This document shows, in pieces, positions 17,578 to 26,092 of a stretch of 64,000 nucleotides of DNA. The stretch spans positions 1 through 64,000 of the forward strand of contig PNAJ01000047.1 of NCBI GenBank assembly GCA_003170295.1, read 5' to 3'. Within the stretch, counting starts at the first letter, position 1. The number at the start of each line of letters is the position of its first letter. The notes beneath the pieces are model-generated. The model did not search any database. It was not told the DNA's origin and saw only the letters and a program-made list of their open reading frames with translations. The position numbers were made by a program, and so were the translations under genes. The DNA is from Bryobacterales bacterium (lineage in GTDB: Bacteria > Acidobacteriota > Terriglobia > Bryobacterales > Bryobacteraceae).

Positions 17578-18774
17578 ATGGTGCTGGCCGGAGTGGCGGC
17601 GGTGTTGCCGGTGGTCTCCATCGCGGGATTTGAAATTGTGCTGGGCGCGGCGATTTTGGCGATGATCGTGTTGCGCGTGAAACCCAAATGGCCGCCGATC
17701 TGGTTGCCGATTTCGCTCTTTTTTCTGGGCACCGTGATTTCGTGGCTCGCATCGGGAGACCTGCGCGGAGGGCTTCCGCAGATCAAGAAGTTTTACGTGT
17801 ACGCGATGATGTTCGTGGTGGCGAGCACGTTTCAAAGCGCCGCGCAGATTCGCTGGCTGGCGCTCGGGTGGGCGGCAGCGGCGACTGCATCGGCGGGGCT
17901 CGGACTGTATCAGTTTTACGACAAGTATGAAGACGCGCTCGAAAAACATCAGAAATTTTACGACGCCTACATAGCGGACCGCATCACCGGATTCCTGGAT
18001 CACTGGATGACGTTCAGCGGCGAGATGATGATGGCGCTGCTGGTAATCGCGAGCGTGGTGTTTTTCTGCCGCGACCGGGGATGGGTGGTGTGGCTGCTCG
18101 GTGCGGGTGTGCTGGTTGGAACGGCGTTGGTCGCGGCGGAAACGCGCAGCATGTGGGCGGGCGCGGCTTGCGGCGGAGTTTATCTGCTGTGGTTCTGGAA
18201 GCGATGGACCGTGATCGCGCTTCCGGTGGTGGCGGCCATCTTGATGCTGGTGAATCCGTTCGGCATCGGGGATCGGGAGCGCTCGGTTTTTTCACCGCAC
18301 GGCGACGAAGATTCGAACGCCCACAGAGCTGTGACGCGGCGCATCGGATGGGCCATGATCAAGGCTCATCCATTGCTCGGCGTGGGGCCGGAGCAGGTCG
18401 GCAAGGTGTATAAAAGCTACGTTCCCGCCGACGTGAAGAAGCTGCCGACGGGGTATTATCAGCATCTCCACAACGTCTATATTCACTATGCTGCGGAGCG
18501 CGGTGTGCCGACGATGCTGATGCTGGTGTGGATGCTGCTACGTGCGCTGTACGATTTTATCCGCACACTGCGGAAGCTTCCAAAGGACGCGGAGGAGCGC
18601 TGGGTACTGCACCTGGGCATAGCGGTGATCGTCGCGATCATGATCGCGGCTTGGGAAGAAGTAAACCTCGGAACCAGCGTGGTGCTGGCGATGTTTCTGG
18701 CGATCGTCGGCTGCGGATACGTGGTCGTTACTTCGCAGGAATTACGATCATCCCCGTCGTCTGATCCGCGTTGA
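17578..18774 (+). CDS. O-antigen ligase-like polytopic membrane protein
   Basis: About ten hydrophobic segments with a large extracytoplasmic loop that contains VFSPHGDEDSNAHRAVTRRIGW, AHPLLGVGPEQVG and HLHNVYIHYAAERGVP, the Wzy_C/O-antigen ligase pattern. It may attach or polymerise surface glycans. I prefer ATG 17578 because the codons between an upstream ATG (17530) and this one have AT-rich third positions like promoter sequence. Its last 47 bp overlap the convergent qhpB gene. Confidence 0.82.
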   Translation: MVLAGVAAVLPVVSIAGFEIVLGAAILAMIVLRVKPKWPPIWLPISLFFLGTVISWLASGDLRGGLPQIKKFYVYAMMFVVASTFQSAAQIRWLALGWAAAATASAGLGLYQFYDKYEDALEKHQKFYDAYIADRITGFLDHWMTFSGEMMMALLVIASVVFFCRDRGWVVWLLGAGVLVGTALVAAETRSMWAGAACGGVYLLWFWKRWTVIALPVVAAILMLVNPFGIGDRERSVFSPHGDEDSNAHRAVTRRIGWAMIKAHPLLGVGPEQVGKVYKSYVPADVKKLPTGYYQHLHNVYIHYAAERGVPTMLMLVWMLLRALYDFIRTLRKLPKDAEERWVLHLGIAVIVAIMIAAWEEVNLGTSVVLAMFLAIVGCGYVVVTSQELRSSPSSDPR

Positions 18775-19810
18775 GATCGATGGTGCTGCGGAGCTTCAGC
18801 GTCGCCGGATCGTACACTTCGATGTCATATCCGGCGCCGTAAATATAGAGATCCTTGCCGGTGCTCGACATACCGAAGGTGTAGCGCGCGCGGCCGTCGA
18901 ATTCCTGCGTGCGAATCACTCTGCCAGTGGGAATGTCGATCGCCCAAAATTCGGATCGCTTATTTCCGCCGGTGCCGTTGGTGGTCACGGTGTACCCAGT
19001 TTTATGATCCGGCGTGATCTGCAAACCCTGCATGCTGGCGGCCGCGGGACCGATCGGCGTGAAGTGAAATGTTCGCTTCGCGAGGTCGAAACGCGCGATG
19101 CCGAAAATGTTTTTATGCACCACCGGATCGGACGAGTTGAACAGGCTGACGAGCACGCCTGGCTCCTGCAGCGAATCGAGCTGCTGGCCGAGGTTCACGT
19201 TCTGCATGCCCGGAAACTGGGGCTTGGAAAGCTCAATGGTGTCGACGACTTTGAAATCCGACGTATCGTAAATCGTGATGGTGGCGCCCATGCGATAGAG
19301 GTATTTTCCATCCGGCGAGAAGCGCAGCGAGCCGCCACGTCCACCGCCAGTGGCCGCATCCTCACCGCCGGGCATATCGACAAATTTGACAATCTTCTTC
19401 TGCGCCAGATCGACGATGGCGAATTGCGTTTTGCCAACCTCGAAGCGGTCGATTTTCTTTTCGATCGGGCGCACGATCATATAGAGCGACTTGCCGGTCG
19501 GGTCCGGCGCCCAGGCGCTGAAACGCATCTTTTTGCCGCCCTCGTCGAGAAGGAACGCGTTCGTGACTTTGCGCGTCGCGACATCGATTACTTCGATGCC
19601 GTTTTTCTCGATGGTGGAGGCGTAGATCGTTTTATGGTCGTCGGAAATCTGCATCGAGTGCGACGTGCCGGTCTGCAGCTCGATGTGATCGACGACCTTT
19701 TGTTTCGCCTCGTCCACGACTTGGATCTGATGAGGCCAAGTGCCGACGAAGAGCGTTCCTTGTGCGGCTGCGGTGGATGCCAGCGCGGCGATCGCGAACA
19801 GTTGTTTCAT
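18728..19810 (-). CDS. qhpB: Quinohemoprotein amine dehydrogenase beta subunit
   Basis: A signal peptide (to about residue 16, ASTAAAQG) is followed by a seven-bladed YVTN-type propeller: TLFVGTWPHQIQVVD, SHSMQISDDHKTIYAS, GGSLRFSPDGKYLYRM and similar blades. In the Pseudomonas and Paracoccus enzymes this subunit forms the scaffold around the CTQ-bearing gamma subunit in the periplasm. Its start overlaps the qhpC stop as ATGA. Length (360 residues) fits the family. It closes the operon, with no qhpE, F or G after it. Confidence 0.9.
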   Translation of the reverse strand: MKQLFAIAALASTAAAQGTLFVGTWPHQIQVVDEAKQKVVDHIELQTGTSHSMQISDDHKTIYASTIEKNGIEVIDVATRKVTNAFLLDEGGKKMRFSAWAPDPTGKSLYMIVRPIEKKIDRFEVGKTQFAIVDLAQKKIVKFVDMPGGEDAATGGGRGGSLRFSPDGKYLYRMGATITIYDTSDFKVVDTIELSKPQFPGMQNVNLGQQLDSLQEPGVLVSLFNSSDPVVHKNIFGIARFDLAKRTFHFTPIGPAAASMQGLQITPDHKTGYTVTTNGTGGNKRSEFWAIDIPTGRVIRTQEFDGRARYTFGMSSTGKDLYIYGAGYDIEVYDPATLKLRSTIDLNADQTTGMIVIPAK

Positions 19811-20142
19811 GGAAATACCAGATCGATGTTGCGCCAGTCTTTAGTTGCCGCCGCGCATTTCGCGGTCCAGTCCGGATAATTATTCATGTGATCCGGCACC
19901 TGCGCGGGCCAGTAGCAACTGATGTAGCAATCGTAGAGATCGCGCTCGACAGGCTGGCACAGGCCGGCCGTTCCGCCGGAGGAATCGACTTCCCAACCGG
20001 GTGAAAAAACGATCGAACATCCCATCGGCACGTGGGGACGCTGCCCTGCGGGAGTTGGCGGACCTTGCATGGCGACAACGTCATTCTCGATATGTTCCTG
20101 AATGCGTCGCGCTTTGTGATTCACTGCTCGAAGATGTTTCAT
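19807..20142 (-). CDS. qhpC: Quinohemoprotein amine dehydrogenase gamma subunit (CTQ subunit)
   Basis: This small catalytic subunit carries cysteine tryptophylquinone and three Cys-to-acid thioether bridges. From Cys42 (position 7 of the mature P. putida numbering) all cross-link residues fall at exact spacing: Cys7-Glu16, Cys27-Asp33, Cys41-Asp49 and Cys37-Trp43, within GWEVDSSGGTAGLCQPVERD and the next segment CYISCYWPAQVPD. The C-terminus DWRNIDLVFP is also conserved. The first 28-35 residues (MKHLRAVNHKARR...) form the leader that QhpD recognises. ATGA overlaps on both sides. Confidence 0.95.
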   Translation of the reverse strand: MKHLRAVNHKARRIQEHIENDVVAMQGPPTPAGQRPHVPMGCSIVFSPGWEVDSSGGTAGLCQPVERDLYDCYISCYWPAQVPDHMNNYPDWTAKCAAATKDWRNIDLVFP

Positions 20143-21542
20143 GCTGCGGCTTTCCTATCGGAAAAGTGTCTCAAAAAATCGGGGTTCTGCGCGGCGATCG
20201 CACCGTAGATTTCGAGGCAGATATTGGTCCAGCCGCGAATCCAATCGCAGTAATGAAGATTCGGATGGCCGGTGTCGCCATAGCGCACGTAGGCCTCATG
20301 ATGGCAGCCTCCGGCGCAGAGCGGTCGCGCGAAACAGGTGCGGCAATCGGTCTTCACCTGGATGTGGCCGCGCGATAAAAAATCGTTCTGCTTCGCTTTA
20401 TCGATGCCCGTCGACACATGGCCGAGCGTGTGCGTATCTGAATCGACGAAGCGATGGCACGGCGCAATATCGCCCGACGGTCCGACCCCGACCAGGCCGA
20501 GCGCCGCGCCGCACGGATGCGATTTATTCACGCCCTGATGCAGCTCGGCTAATGTGTCGCTGACGTTCGAGAATCCATGATGTTCGCCGCGCAGCGCATG
20601 ATCGAGATACTCCGACGCGAGGACGCCGAATTGATCGAGCACGGAATCGAGCCCGCGATTATCGATCGAATACAAACGATTCGGAGACGTCGTTACCGGC
20701 GCGAATCCGATCTCGTGAAAGCCGAGATCGTTCTTTAAATGACGATACGTCCCGAGCACGTCCATCGCCTGCGACGTCATCGTCACGCGGGCGACAATGG
20801 GCCGCGTCTTGTGTTCCTTGATCAGCTCGCGCACGCGCGGCTCGATGATATCGTAGCTGCCTTTGCCGTTCGCAAAGACGCGAAATTTATCGTGCGAGGC
20901 CTTGTCGCCATCCATGCTGACGGTGACTCCGATTTCATTCGCGGAAAGATACTCGATGATGGCGGGCGTGAGCAGAGTGGCGTTGGTGGTCAGGCTGAAG
21001 TCGATCGCGCGGCCCTGATCCGCGGCCTTTTGCTTCGCGTAATCGACGACTTTCTTGAGCAGAGGGAAATTCATCAGCGTCTCGCCGCCGAAGAACGTGA
21101 TGTGAACGCCGTGGCGTCCGGCGGACTGCGTGAACAGATAATCGACTGACGCGGAGGCCGTTTCGAAGTCCATGAACTTCGGCTTGCCCTCCGGTGTGGC
21201 GACCTTATCTTCGCCGAATTCGTAACAATACTGGCAGGACAGATTGCACTGATTGGTGAGATTCATCACCATTGTCTGCAGGGGAAAATTGTCGGGAAGC
21301 GGCTGCGGCGGATCGACGAATGCTTCGGTAGTCGCGATGATGCGCGCCTGATATAACTCGCCGATGGTCTCCGCATCGGCGGCCGCCAACAGTTCTTCCT
21401 GCGTCGCTTCCCCCTGCGATAAGCGAGCTAGAACCGCAGCCGATGTGTCGTCGAGCTCGAAAATCCCCGCGCTAGGCACGGTGTACAAAAAACGCCGGCC
21501 GCCGCCTGAAAACGCGTGAAATTCGCCGAGCCGGAAATTCAT
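20139..21542 (-). CDS. qhpD: Radical SAM/SPASM peptide-modifying enzyme for QhpC
   Basis: Installs the intrapeptide thioether bonds in QhpC. The radical SAM cluster is Cys99, Cys103 and Cys106 in CNLSCQYC, followed by TFFGGETLMNFPLL. The C-terminal SPASM region has its cysteines in KSHPCGAALG, IAPCHRF and CRTCFARPLCAGGCHHEAY. An N-terminal 70-residue region resembles the PqqD-like peptide-binding part of related maturases. It lies between qhpA and qhpC with ATGA overlaps, the usual A-D-C-B order. Confidence 0.93.
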   Translation of the reverse strand: MNFRLGEFHAFSGGGRRFLYTVPSAGIFELDDTSAAVLARLSQGEATQEELLAAADAETIGELYQARIIATTEAFVDPPQPLPDNFPLQTMVMNLTNQCNLSCQYCYEFGEDKVATPEGKPKFMDFETASASVDYLFTQSAGRHGVHITFFGGETLMNFPLLKKVVDYAKQKAADQGRAIDFSLTTNATLLTPAIIEYLSANEIGVTVSMDGDKASHDKFRVFANGKGSYDIIEPRVRELIKEHKTRPIVARVTMTSQAMDVLGTYRHLKNDLGFHEIGFAPVTTSPNRLYSIDNRGLDSVLDQFGVLASEYLDHALRGEHHGFSNVSDTLAELHQGVNKSHPCGAALGLVGVGPSGDIAPCHRFVDSDTHTLGHVSTGIDKAKQNDFLSRGHIQVKTDCRTCFARPLCAGGCHHEAYVRYGDTGHPNLHYCDWIRGWTNICLEIYGAIAAQNPDFLRHFSDRKAAA

Positions 21543-23314
21543 TTCGGTCCCTCCGATTCATCCCATCGCACATACAGCGGAATCGCGACCACCAGGTAGG
21601 ATCGCGCGGTCAGCGGCTTGCCTTCCTTGTCCTGCGCGCCTTTGTAAGTGGCCACCGCCCACACGTCGCCATAGTTGTTGCGGCTGAATTTTCGTTTGGG
21701 ATTCGGACCTTCCGCCGACGGCGTGAAGAAACCGGTAGGACCCATAGTGCCGACGAATTCCTTATCGTCGTCGCCGAAGACTGCGTAGAATTCCTCAAGC
21801 GACCACTCGGCGTCTACGCGCCCAAGTTCGACATCATCGGGCGTATTGAGTTTGCCGTCGGGACCGCGATTGTAAGCGATGGCTTCGAATTGCTGATAGC
21901 CCTTGGGGAATTTCACGCCGCCGAGCCTTGCCAGCGCCGTATCGGGCGAAACCTTGATGTAATCGATCTTGTCGAATACCGCAATCGCATTCGGCGCGAC
22001 CGCGCGGCGAATGGAGACATCGCGCTTGCCGACAATCGCTTTCGCATCTACGTCCAATTCGACCACCGCCTGCTGAGCGGTTTGCTCGACGATGCGCTTC
22101 ACGGTCACGCCGGTTCCAAAATCGATGTCGGCCGTGGTGAGCTTGGGAAAATTGTCACCGTAAATTTTTATCTTCTGCGCGCTGGAGCCGGTCTTGATCA
22201 TCGAAAGGTCCGTGCCCATCACAGTCACGCCGTCGTTGGCACGATGCAGCGTCACATCGTAGCCGAACTCCTCGTATCCGCCCCAGAACCAGCGGCCTTC
22301 CATCGAATTCTGGTCGGGTGCGATCCACATTGTCTCGCGCAGTTCGGCGGGCACGCCTCCGGCTTTTTGCGCCGAGGGCTCGGTTGCATTCTTCGTTGTC
22401 GAACGCCCGCGCCACGAGTATCCCGTGAAGACGACCGACTTGCCGGATCGCGTCGCGGTGCTGCCATCCTTTAAATAAGTCAGCTTGACGTTGGTGGTGA
22501 ACTCGTCCTCGGAGGCTCCGGGCTCAATCGCCATTTCGCCGATGACCTTGCCGCGTCCTGCCTGATAACCGCTGATCAACCACCGCCCGGAAAGTTTCGG
22601 CGCGCGCATGCGAGCTCGCCACGCGGCCCAAGCAGCCGTATTCAGAGAATAATCTCTTGCAAGGTACTCGACCGCTTGATCCGACGGAGGCCGCGCATCG
22701 ACAGGCGGAGTTCCCGGCGCAGGCGGAGCAGCAGCTCCACGACCGCCTCCGGCGGCCGCGGCCATAGCGCCTCGACCTCGGAACGATTGTTCGGAGACGA
22801 TGAAATATCCGCGATGCATGTTGACCAGCAGGTCCCACTCTTCTTTGGAGCGATGCCAGGAGCGCGCACGGGCGATGGGATGGCACGCGGCGCATGCCTC
22901 GCGCACGGTGTCGTTCGGGAATTCTTCGTCCTGGATGCGATGCTCGACGAAATACATCACCGGCTTGGCCTCCTCGGGCGCGAGGCCGTGGGTGGCGCTC
23001 AAACTCTTGACGATCGAGCGCGCCTCGTCCGGTTTCAGCTCCAGGCCGTTCAAGCGCACCATGCGTTTGATGGCCTCCTGCCAGCCTTCGGGCGTGGTGC
23101 GTTCCCAGGAAATTCGCGTGAGGTTGCCTTTTTCGTCCTTCTTATGACAGCCGCTGCACTTGGCGATGATCAGCGGATCGGTGACGGGAATGCCATCTTC
23201 CACGACCGGCGCGGGAGTCTGATCCGCGCCTCGAGCGGCAGCTCCGCGGCCGCGGCCGCCTTGCGCCTGCATCAGAATCGGGAGTGCTAGAAAAAGAGTG
23301 ACCAGCAGTCGCAT
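21539..23314 (-). CDS. qhpA: Quinohemoprotein amine dehydrogenase alpha subunit (dihaem)
   Basis: Periplasmic subunit that takes electrons from CTQ and passes them to soluble cytochromes. After a signal peptide (MRLLVTLFLALPILMQAQ) there is a Gly/Arg-rich linker, then haem sites CSGCH (53-57) and CAACH (141-145), and C-terminal beta domains including VMGTDLSMI and IKIYGDNFPKL. Length is 591 residues. The open frame extends to 23458, but ATG 23314 places the signal peptide correctly. A 146-bp inverted-repeat element lies upstream, so the promoter must be in or next to it. Confidence 0.92.
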   Translation of the reverse strand: MRLLVTLFLALPILMQAQGGRGRGAAARGADQTPAPVVEDGIPVTDPLIIAKCSGCHKKDEKGNLTRISWERTTPEGWQEAIKRMVRLNGLELKPDEARSIVKSLSATHGLAPEEAKPVMYFVEHRIQDEEFPNDTVREACAACHPIARARSWHRSKEEWDLLVNMHRGYFIVSEQSFRGRGAMAAAAGGGRGAAAPPAPGTPPVDARPPSDQAVEYLARDYSLNTAAWAAWRARMRAPKLSGRWLISGYQAGRGKVIGEMAIEPGASEDEFTTNVKLTYLKDGSTATRSGKSVVFTGYSWRGRSTTKNATEPSAQKAGGVPAELRETMWIAPDQNSMEGRWFWGGYEEFGYDVTLHRANDGVTVMGTDLSMIKTGSSAQKIKIYGDNFPKLTTADIDFGTGVTVKRIVEQTAQQAVVELDVDAKAIVGKRDVSIRRAVAPNAIAVFDKIDYIKVSPDTALARLGGVKFPKGYQQFEAIAYNRGPDGKLNTPDDVELGRVDAEWSLEEFYAVFGDDDKEFVGTMGPTGFFTPSAEGPNPKRKFSRNNYGDVWAVATYKGAQDKEGKPLTARSYLVVAIPLYVRWDESEGPK

Positions 23315-23406
23315 ATCAACCGTTTGGACTACGATAGCGCATCTCAAACGGGGAGGTCGGGATAGATTATTACGGTACACGAAGAGCGTCGGTTGTGTCA
23401 ATGTGT

Positions 23407-23441
23407 CCGAAGTCTCCGGTGTACGCGCTTGAGGACTTCGG
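23407..23441. promoter_or_regulatory. Inverted repeat in the qhp upstream region
   Basis: CCGAAGTC (23407-23414) and GACTTCGG (23434-23441) form an exact 8-bp inverted repeat with a 19-nt spacer, about 95 bp upstream of qhpA and touching the left end of the mobile-like element. It could be an operator or a hairpin in the leader. On the minus strand a TTGACA and a TAATAAT follow, but their 23-nt spacing is too long for a standard promoter. Confidence 0.3.
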
Positions 23442-23587
23442 CTAGTAAGCTGTCCCAACGATTCTGTTAGCGTGGATTATCACATCTGTCCGCATGCTTA
23501 CGCATGGCGGTTCCGTGTCGAGACTGGCCTAGCAGTGGACAAGGATCGGAACACTGTGCTAACGAACTGACCGGGACAGCTTACTAG
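23442..23587. mobile_element. 146-bp MITE-like element
   Basis: Perfect 15-bp terminal inverted repeats: CTAGTAAGCTGTCCC at 23442-23456 and GGGACAGCTTACTAG at 23573-23587, with further inner complementarity (GTTAGC near 23467 and GCTAAC near 23558). There is no open frame inside. The right end supplies the TAG stop of the neighbouring racemase-like gene. Layout fits a miniature inverted-repeat element; no transposase occurs in the window. Confidence 0.65.
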
Positions 23588-24717
23588 TTGTGAACCGCGA
23601 CCACAGGGAGTGCAAGCGGAATTTCGTGGCCGCGCGCGGTGACATGCTCCACCCCGACCACGCGCCCGCGTTCGACGATCACTGCGTCGTCGAAATTATT
23701 CACCGTTGGACAGACGTGGCGAGGGATCAGGTAGAGCAGTTCGCCGATGGCTGGAACCGCACCGGCCGATACCTCAATGGGAAGGTGCTCCTCGCTGGGT
23801 TTCAACGGTGTGAGATCGGCGCGTCCTGCGACGGAACACGTCGGTATGCCCGCGTCGGCGGACACGCTTTTGTGACCCGCGTCGCAGGTGACGATGTTCG
23901 GTTTCGGGTGGCTCACCACGGTCGAAACCACCAGCGCCGCGGGCTGATATCCCCATTCGGCGGGCAGTTGTTTGATGCTCGTGGCGTCGCTGTACACAAC
24001 CGTACCCGGAGACGTGCGATGCACGAATTTTCCTGACCTGAAGGGCACGTACGTCGCGGCGCAGGGGAACGCGGGAGTGCCAGAAGTGATCACTTCCTCG
24101 ACTGGAAAACCCGTATTCTCCACCGCTGCGACGATCTCCATCAGCCGGTCGTATCCTTTGTGCGCGAGTTTCTCTCTTTCATCAAGCGACGCGGCGGACA
24201 TGTGACCGTCGTAATAATGGAGCCCGCGAAATTGCAATCCTGCGGCGCGCACGAGGTCGAGAATCGCGGCGATACCGTCCTGCGAAATGCCGGTGCGATC
24301 CATGCCCGGGTTCACGTCGACAAAAATCCCGATTCCGCTGCCGGACCACGCCGCGATTTGCTCGATATTTTCGACCAGCACGGAGATGCGGACATTCGGA
24401 TATTGGCCGGCAATTTGAATCACTCGGCGCGCGTTCGCACCCACGACCGCGTAGGCGAGCAAAACGTCCCTCATGCCGGATCCGCACGCCGCGGCGAGCT
24501 CCACCGTGGTCGAACATTTCGCGTGGACCACACCCTGCGCGGCGAGCCTCCGCATGATGAATCCGAGCTTGGCCGTTTTCAGATGAGGCCGCCAGCGGTT
24601 CGCGTCGCCGCCCAACCATCGCAGCGTAGCGGCGATGTTGCTATCGACGATTTCGGGATAAATCACCAGCGCCGGTGTAAGCAGCGCCTCGACATTCTCA
24701 ATCCGATAAGAGGTCAC
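23584..24717 (-). CDS. PLP-dependent D-threonine aldolase/D-serine dehydratase-like protein
   Basis: A fold-type III PLP enzyme with an N-terminal TIM barrel. The Schiff-base lysine is Lys47 in RPHLKTAK, followed by FVDVNPGMDRTGI, GLHYYDGH and SGTPAFP. A C-terminal PRHVCPTVNNFD holds the His and Cys that bind the metal in DSD1/D-threonine aldolase proteins. It probably acts on D-hydroxy amino acids. The C-terminal LALPVVAVHN and stop are written by a dispersed repeat and the end of the mobile-like element, so the native 3' end may have been altered. Confidence 0.85.
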   Translation of the reverse strand: MTSYRIENVEALLTPALVIYPEIVDSNIAATLRWLGGDANRWRPHLKTAKLGFIMRRLAAQGVVHAKCSTTVELAAACGSGMRDVLLAYAVVGANARRVIQIAGQYPNVRISVLVENIEQIAAWSGSGIGIFVDVNPGMDRTGISQDGIAAILDLVRAAGLQFRGLHYYDGHMSAASLDEREKLAHKGYDRLMEIVAAVENTGFPVEEVITSGTPAFPCAATYVPFRSGKFVHRTSPGTVVYSDATSIKQLPAEWGYQPAALVVSTVVSHPKPNIVTCDAGHKSVSADAGIPTCSVAGRADLTPLKPSEEHLPIEVSAGAVPAIGELLYLIPRHVCPTVNNFDDAVIVERGRVVGVEHVTARGHEIPLALPVVAVHN

Positions 24718-25592
24718 TTTAATACTGTAACCGGAATGTTAAAGACCGCTGTGTTGACCACACCTTTGCGTTGGAACTGCACCCACACGCGATAGATGCC
24801 CTCACGCGGAAAAATCAAATTGAACTGGATCTGTTTCACCGCACCGCCCTCCGGATCGGTCACCAGGAACGGATGCGTGTGTATCAGGTCGATCAGGTCG
24901 GAGCTGGCGGCGAGCATATGGCCCATGGCACCGATGTAGGGCTCAATACCCTCGTTGGGCGTGAGCCGGAAAAACATCAGAGTTTTCATGCCCGCGATGG
25001 GTTGCGGAGGCTCCATGGTGAGCGACACTTCGAGGTTTTCGGTCTTATTCGGCACCAGATCTGCGGTCAGTTTCGCCGGCGTCATCTTCATTCCGGCGCC
25101 TGTGACGAACAGCGTGTTCGCAATCAACTGCGGCGTCGCGCCCTTGGGATAAAAATCGCTTAAGACGCGGTATAAGCCCGGGTGAGGAAACTTTACGTCG
25201 AGATCGAAACTGCCGTCTTTCTGCATGATCGGATGGACGTGCTCGAAAAACTGCATGTCCTGGCTGATCAGGAACTGGTGAAACAGTCTCTCGTGCATGA
25301 TCTCGAAATCGCGCACCGTTTTGCCGGTGGAGGGATCTTCGACGTGGAATGTCAGCAGCGTCTCTTCACCCGCCTTCAGGATCTTGGGCGCGGTGGAAAT
25401 GCGGACCGGGAATTCATGCGGATCGGGAATCCCGGCCACCAGTGTCATTCCGCAGATCGGACACTTGCCGGGCTCTTTTGATCGGACGTCCTTATCCATC
25501 GGACAGACAAACTCGACTTCTGGATCTGCCTGCACTTGCACCGGCTGCTGCCACATTAAGGTCGTGAGAAAAAGGACGAATGCGCGGAACAT
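24714..25592 (-). CDS. Exported protein with heavy-metal-binding (YHS-like CxxC) domain
   Basis: After a signal peptide (about 22 residues) comes FVCPMDKDVRSKEPGKCPIC and GMTLV, the heavy-metal-binding domain seen at the N-termini of copper-efflux proteins. The remaining 230 residues look like Ig-type beta domains with many histidines (HERLFHQF, FFEHVHPIM, IHTHPFLV), suitable for metal binding. Function unknown; periplasmic copper or similar metal handling is a reasonable guess. Overlaps the next gene by ATGA. Confidence 0.7.
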   Translation of the reverse strand: MFRAFVLFLTTLMWQQPVQVQADPEVEFVCPMDKDVRSKEPGKCPICGMTLVAGIPDPHEFPVRISTAPKILKAGEETLLTFHVEDPSTGKTVRDFEIMHERLFHQFLISQDMQFFEHVHPIMQKDGSFDLDVKFPHPGLYRVLSDFYPKGATPQLIANTLFVTGAGMKMTPAKLTADLVPNKTENLEVSLTMEPPQPIAGMKTLMFFRLTPNEGIEPYIGAMGHMLAASSDLIDLIHTHPFLVTDPEGGAVKQIQFNLIFPREGIYRVWVQFQRKGVVNTAVFNIPVTVLK

Positions 25593-25638
25593 GGCGGCTG
25601 TTTCTATTATCCCCCGAGTTCATGCCGATGAGGCTCCC

Positions 25639-26088
25639 GTGGAGACCTTATTCGACGAGCCGATTTACAAGGCTGGAAAATACCTGACGTTTCGCGTCGC
25701 GCGGCAGGATTTCGCGATGTATGCCAGCCACGTGTGCGGCATTCTGCCGATGCATGAGCTGACCGCGCTCGAAACCGCTCATGAATGGATCTGCGGATTC
25801 GCCACGCTGAAAGGCCGCGATTTTCCGGTGGTCGATCTCAGGGCGAAACTCGGGATCGCCCACGGATCGCACGGAAGAGAACCTTTTATTATCGTTGTGC
25901 AGACGGAGGCCAAGGCGGGAGGAAAGCTCGTGGGCTTCGTTGCCGACCGCGTTTCAGAGCTGCTCGACCTTCGCCAGCGCGATTTTCGCAATGGTGCGCT
26001 GCGGGGTCACGGACGTCCACGGCGCGTGCTGGAGCCGGATCACATCATGAAAGAAGAAGACTGGTCGGCGTTGTGGGTCAAACCTTAA
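25639..26088 (+). CDS. CheW-like chemotaxis coupling protein
   Basis: The single CheW domain reads KYLTFRVARQDFAMYASHVCGILPMHEL, then CGFATLKGRDFPVVDLRAKLG and IIVVQTEAKAGGKLVGFVADRVSELL. CheW links chemoreceptors to CheA. No CheA or receptor gene is near, although flagellar genes lie 12 kb away. I prefer GTG 25639 with GAGG six nt upstream; an ATG at 25591 would overlap the divergent start codon and add codons of promoter-like composition that include TATTAT. Confidence 0.85.
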   Translation: METLFDEPIYKAGKYLTFRVARQDFAMYASHVCGILPMHELTALETAHEWICGFATLKGRDFPVVDLRAKLGIAHGSHGREPFIIVVQTEAKAGGKLVGFVADRVSELLDLRQRDFRNGALRGHGRPRRVLEPDHIMKEEDWSALWVKP

Positions 26089-26092
26089 GCGT

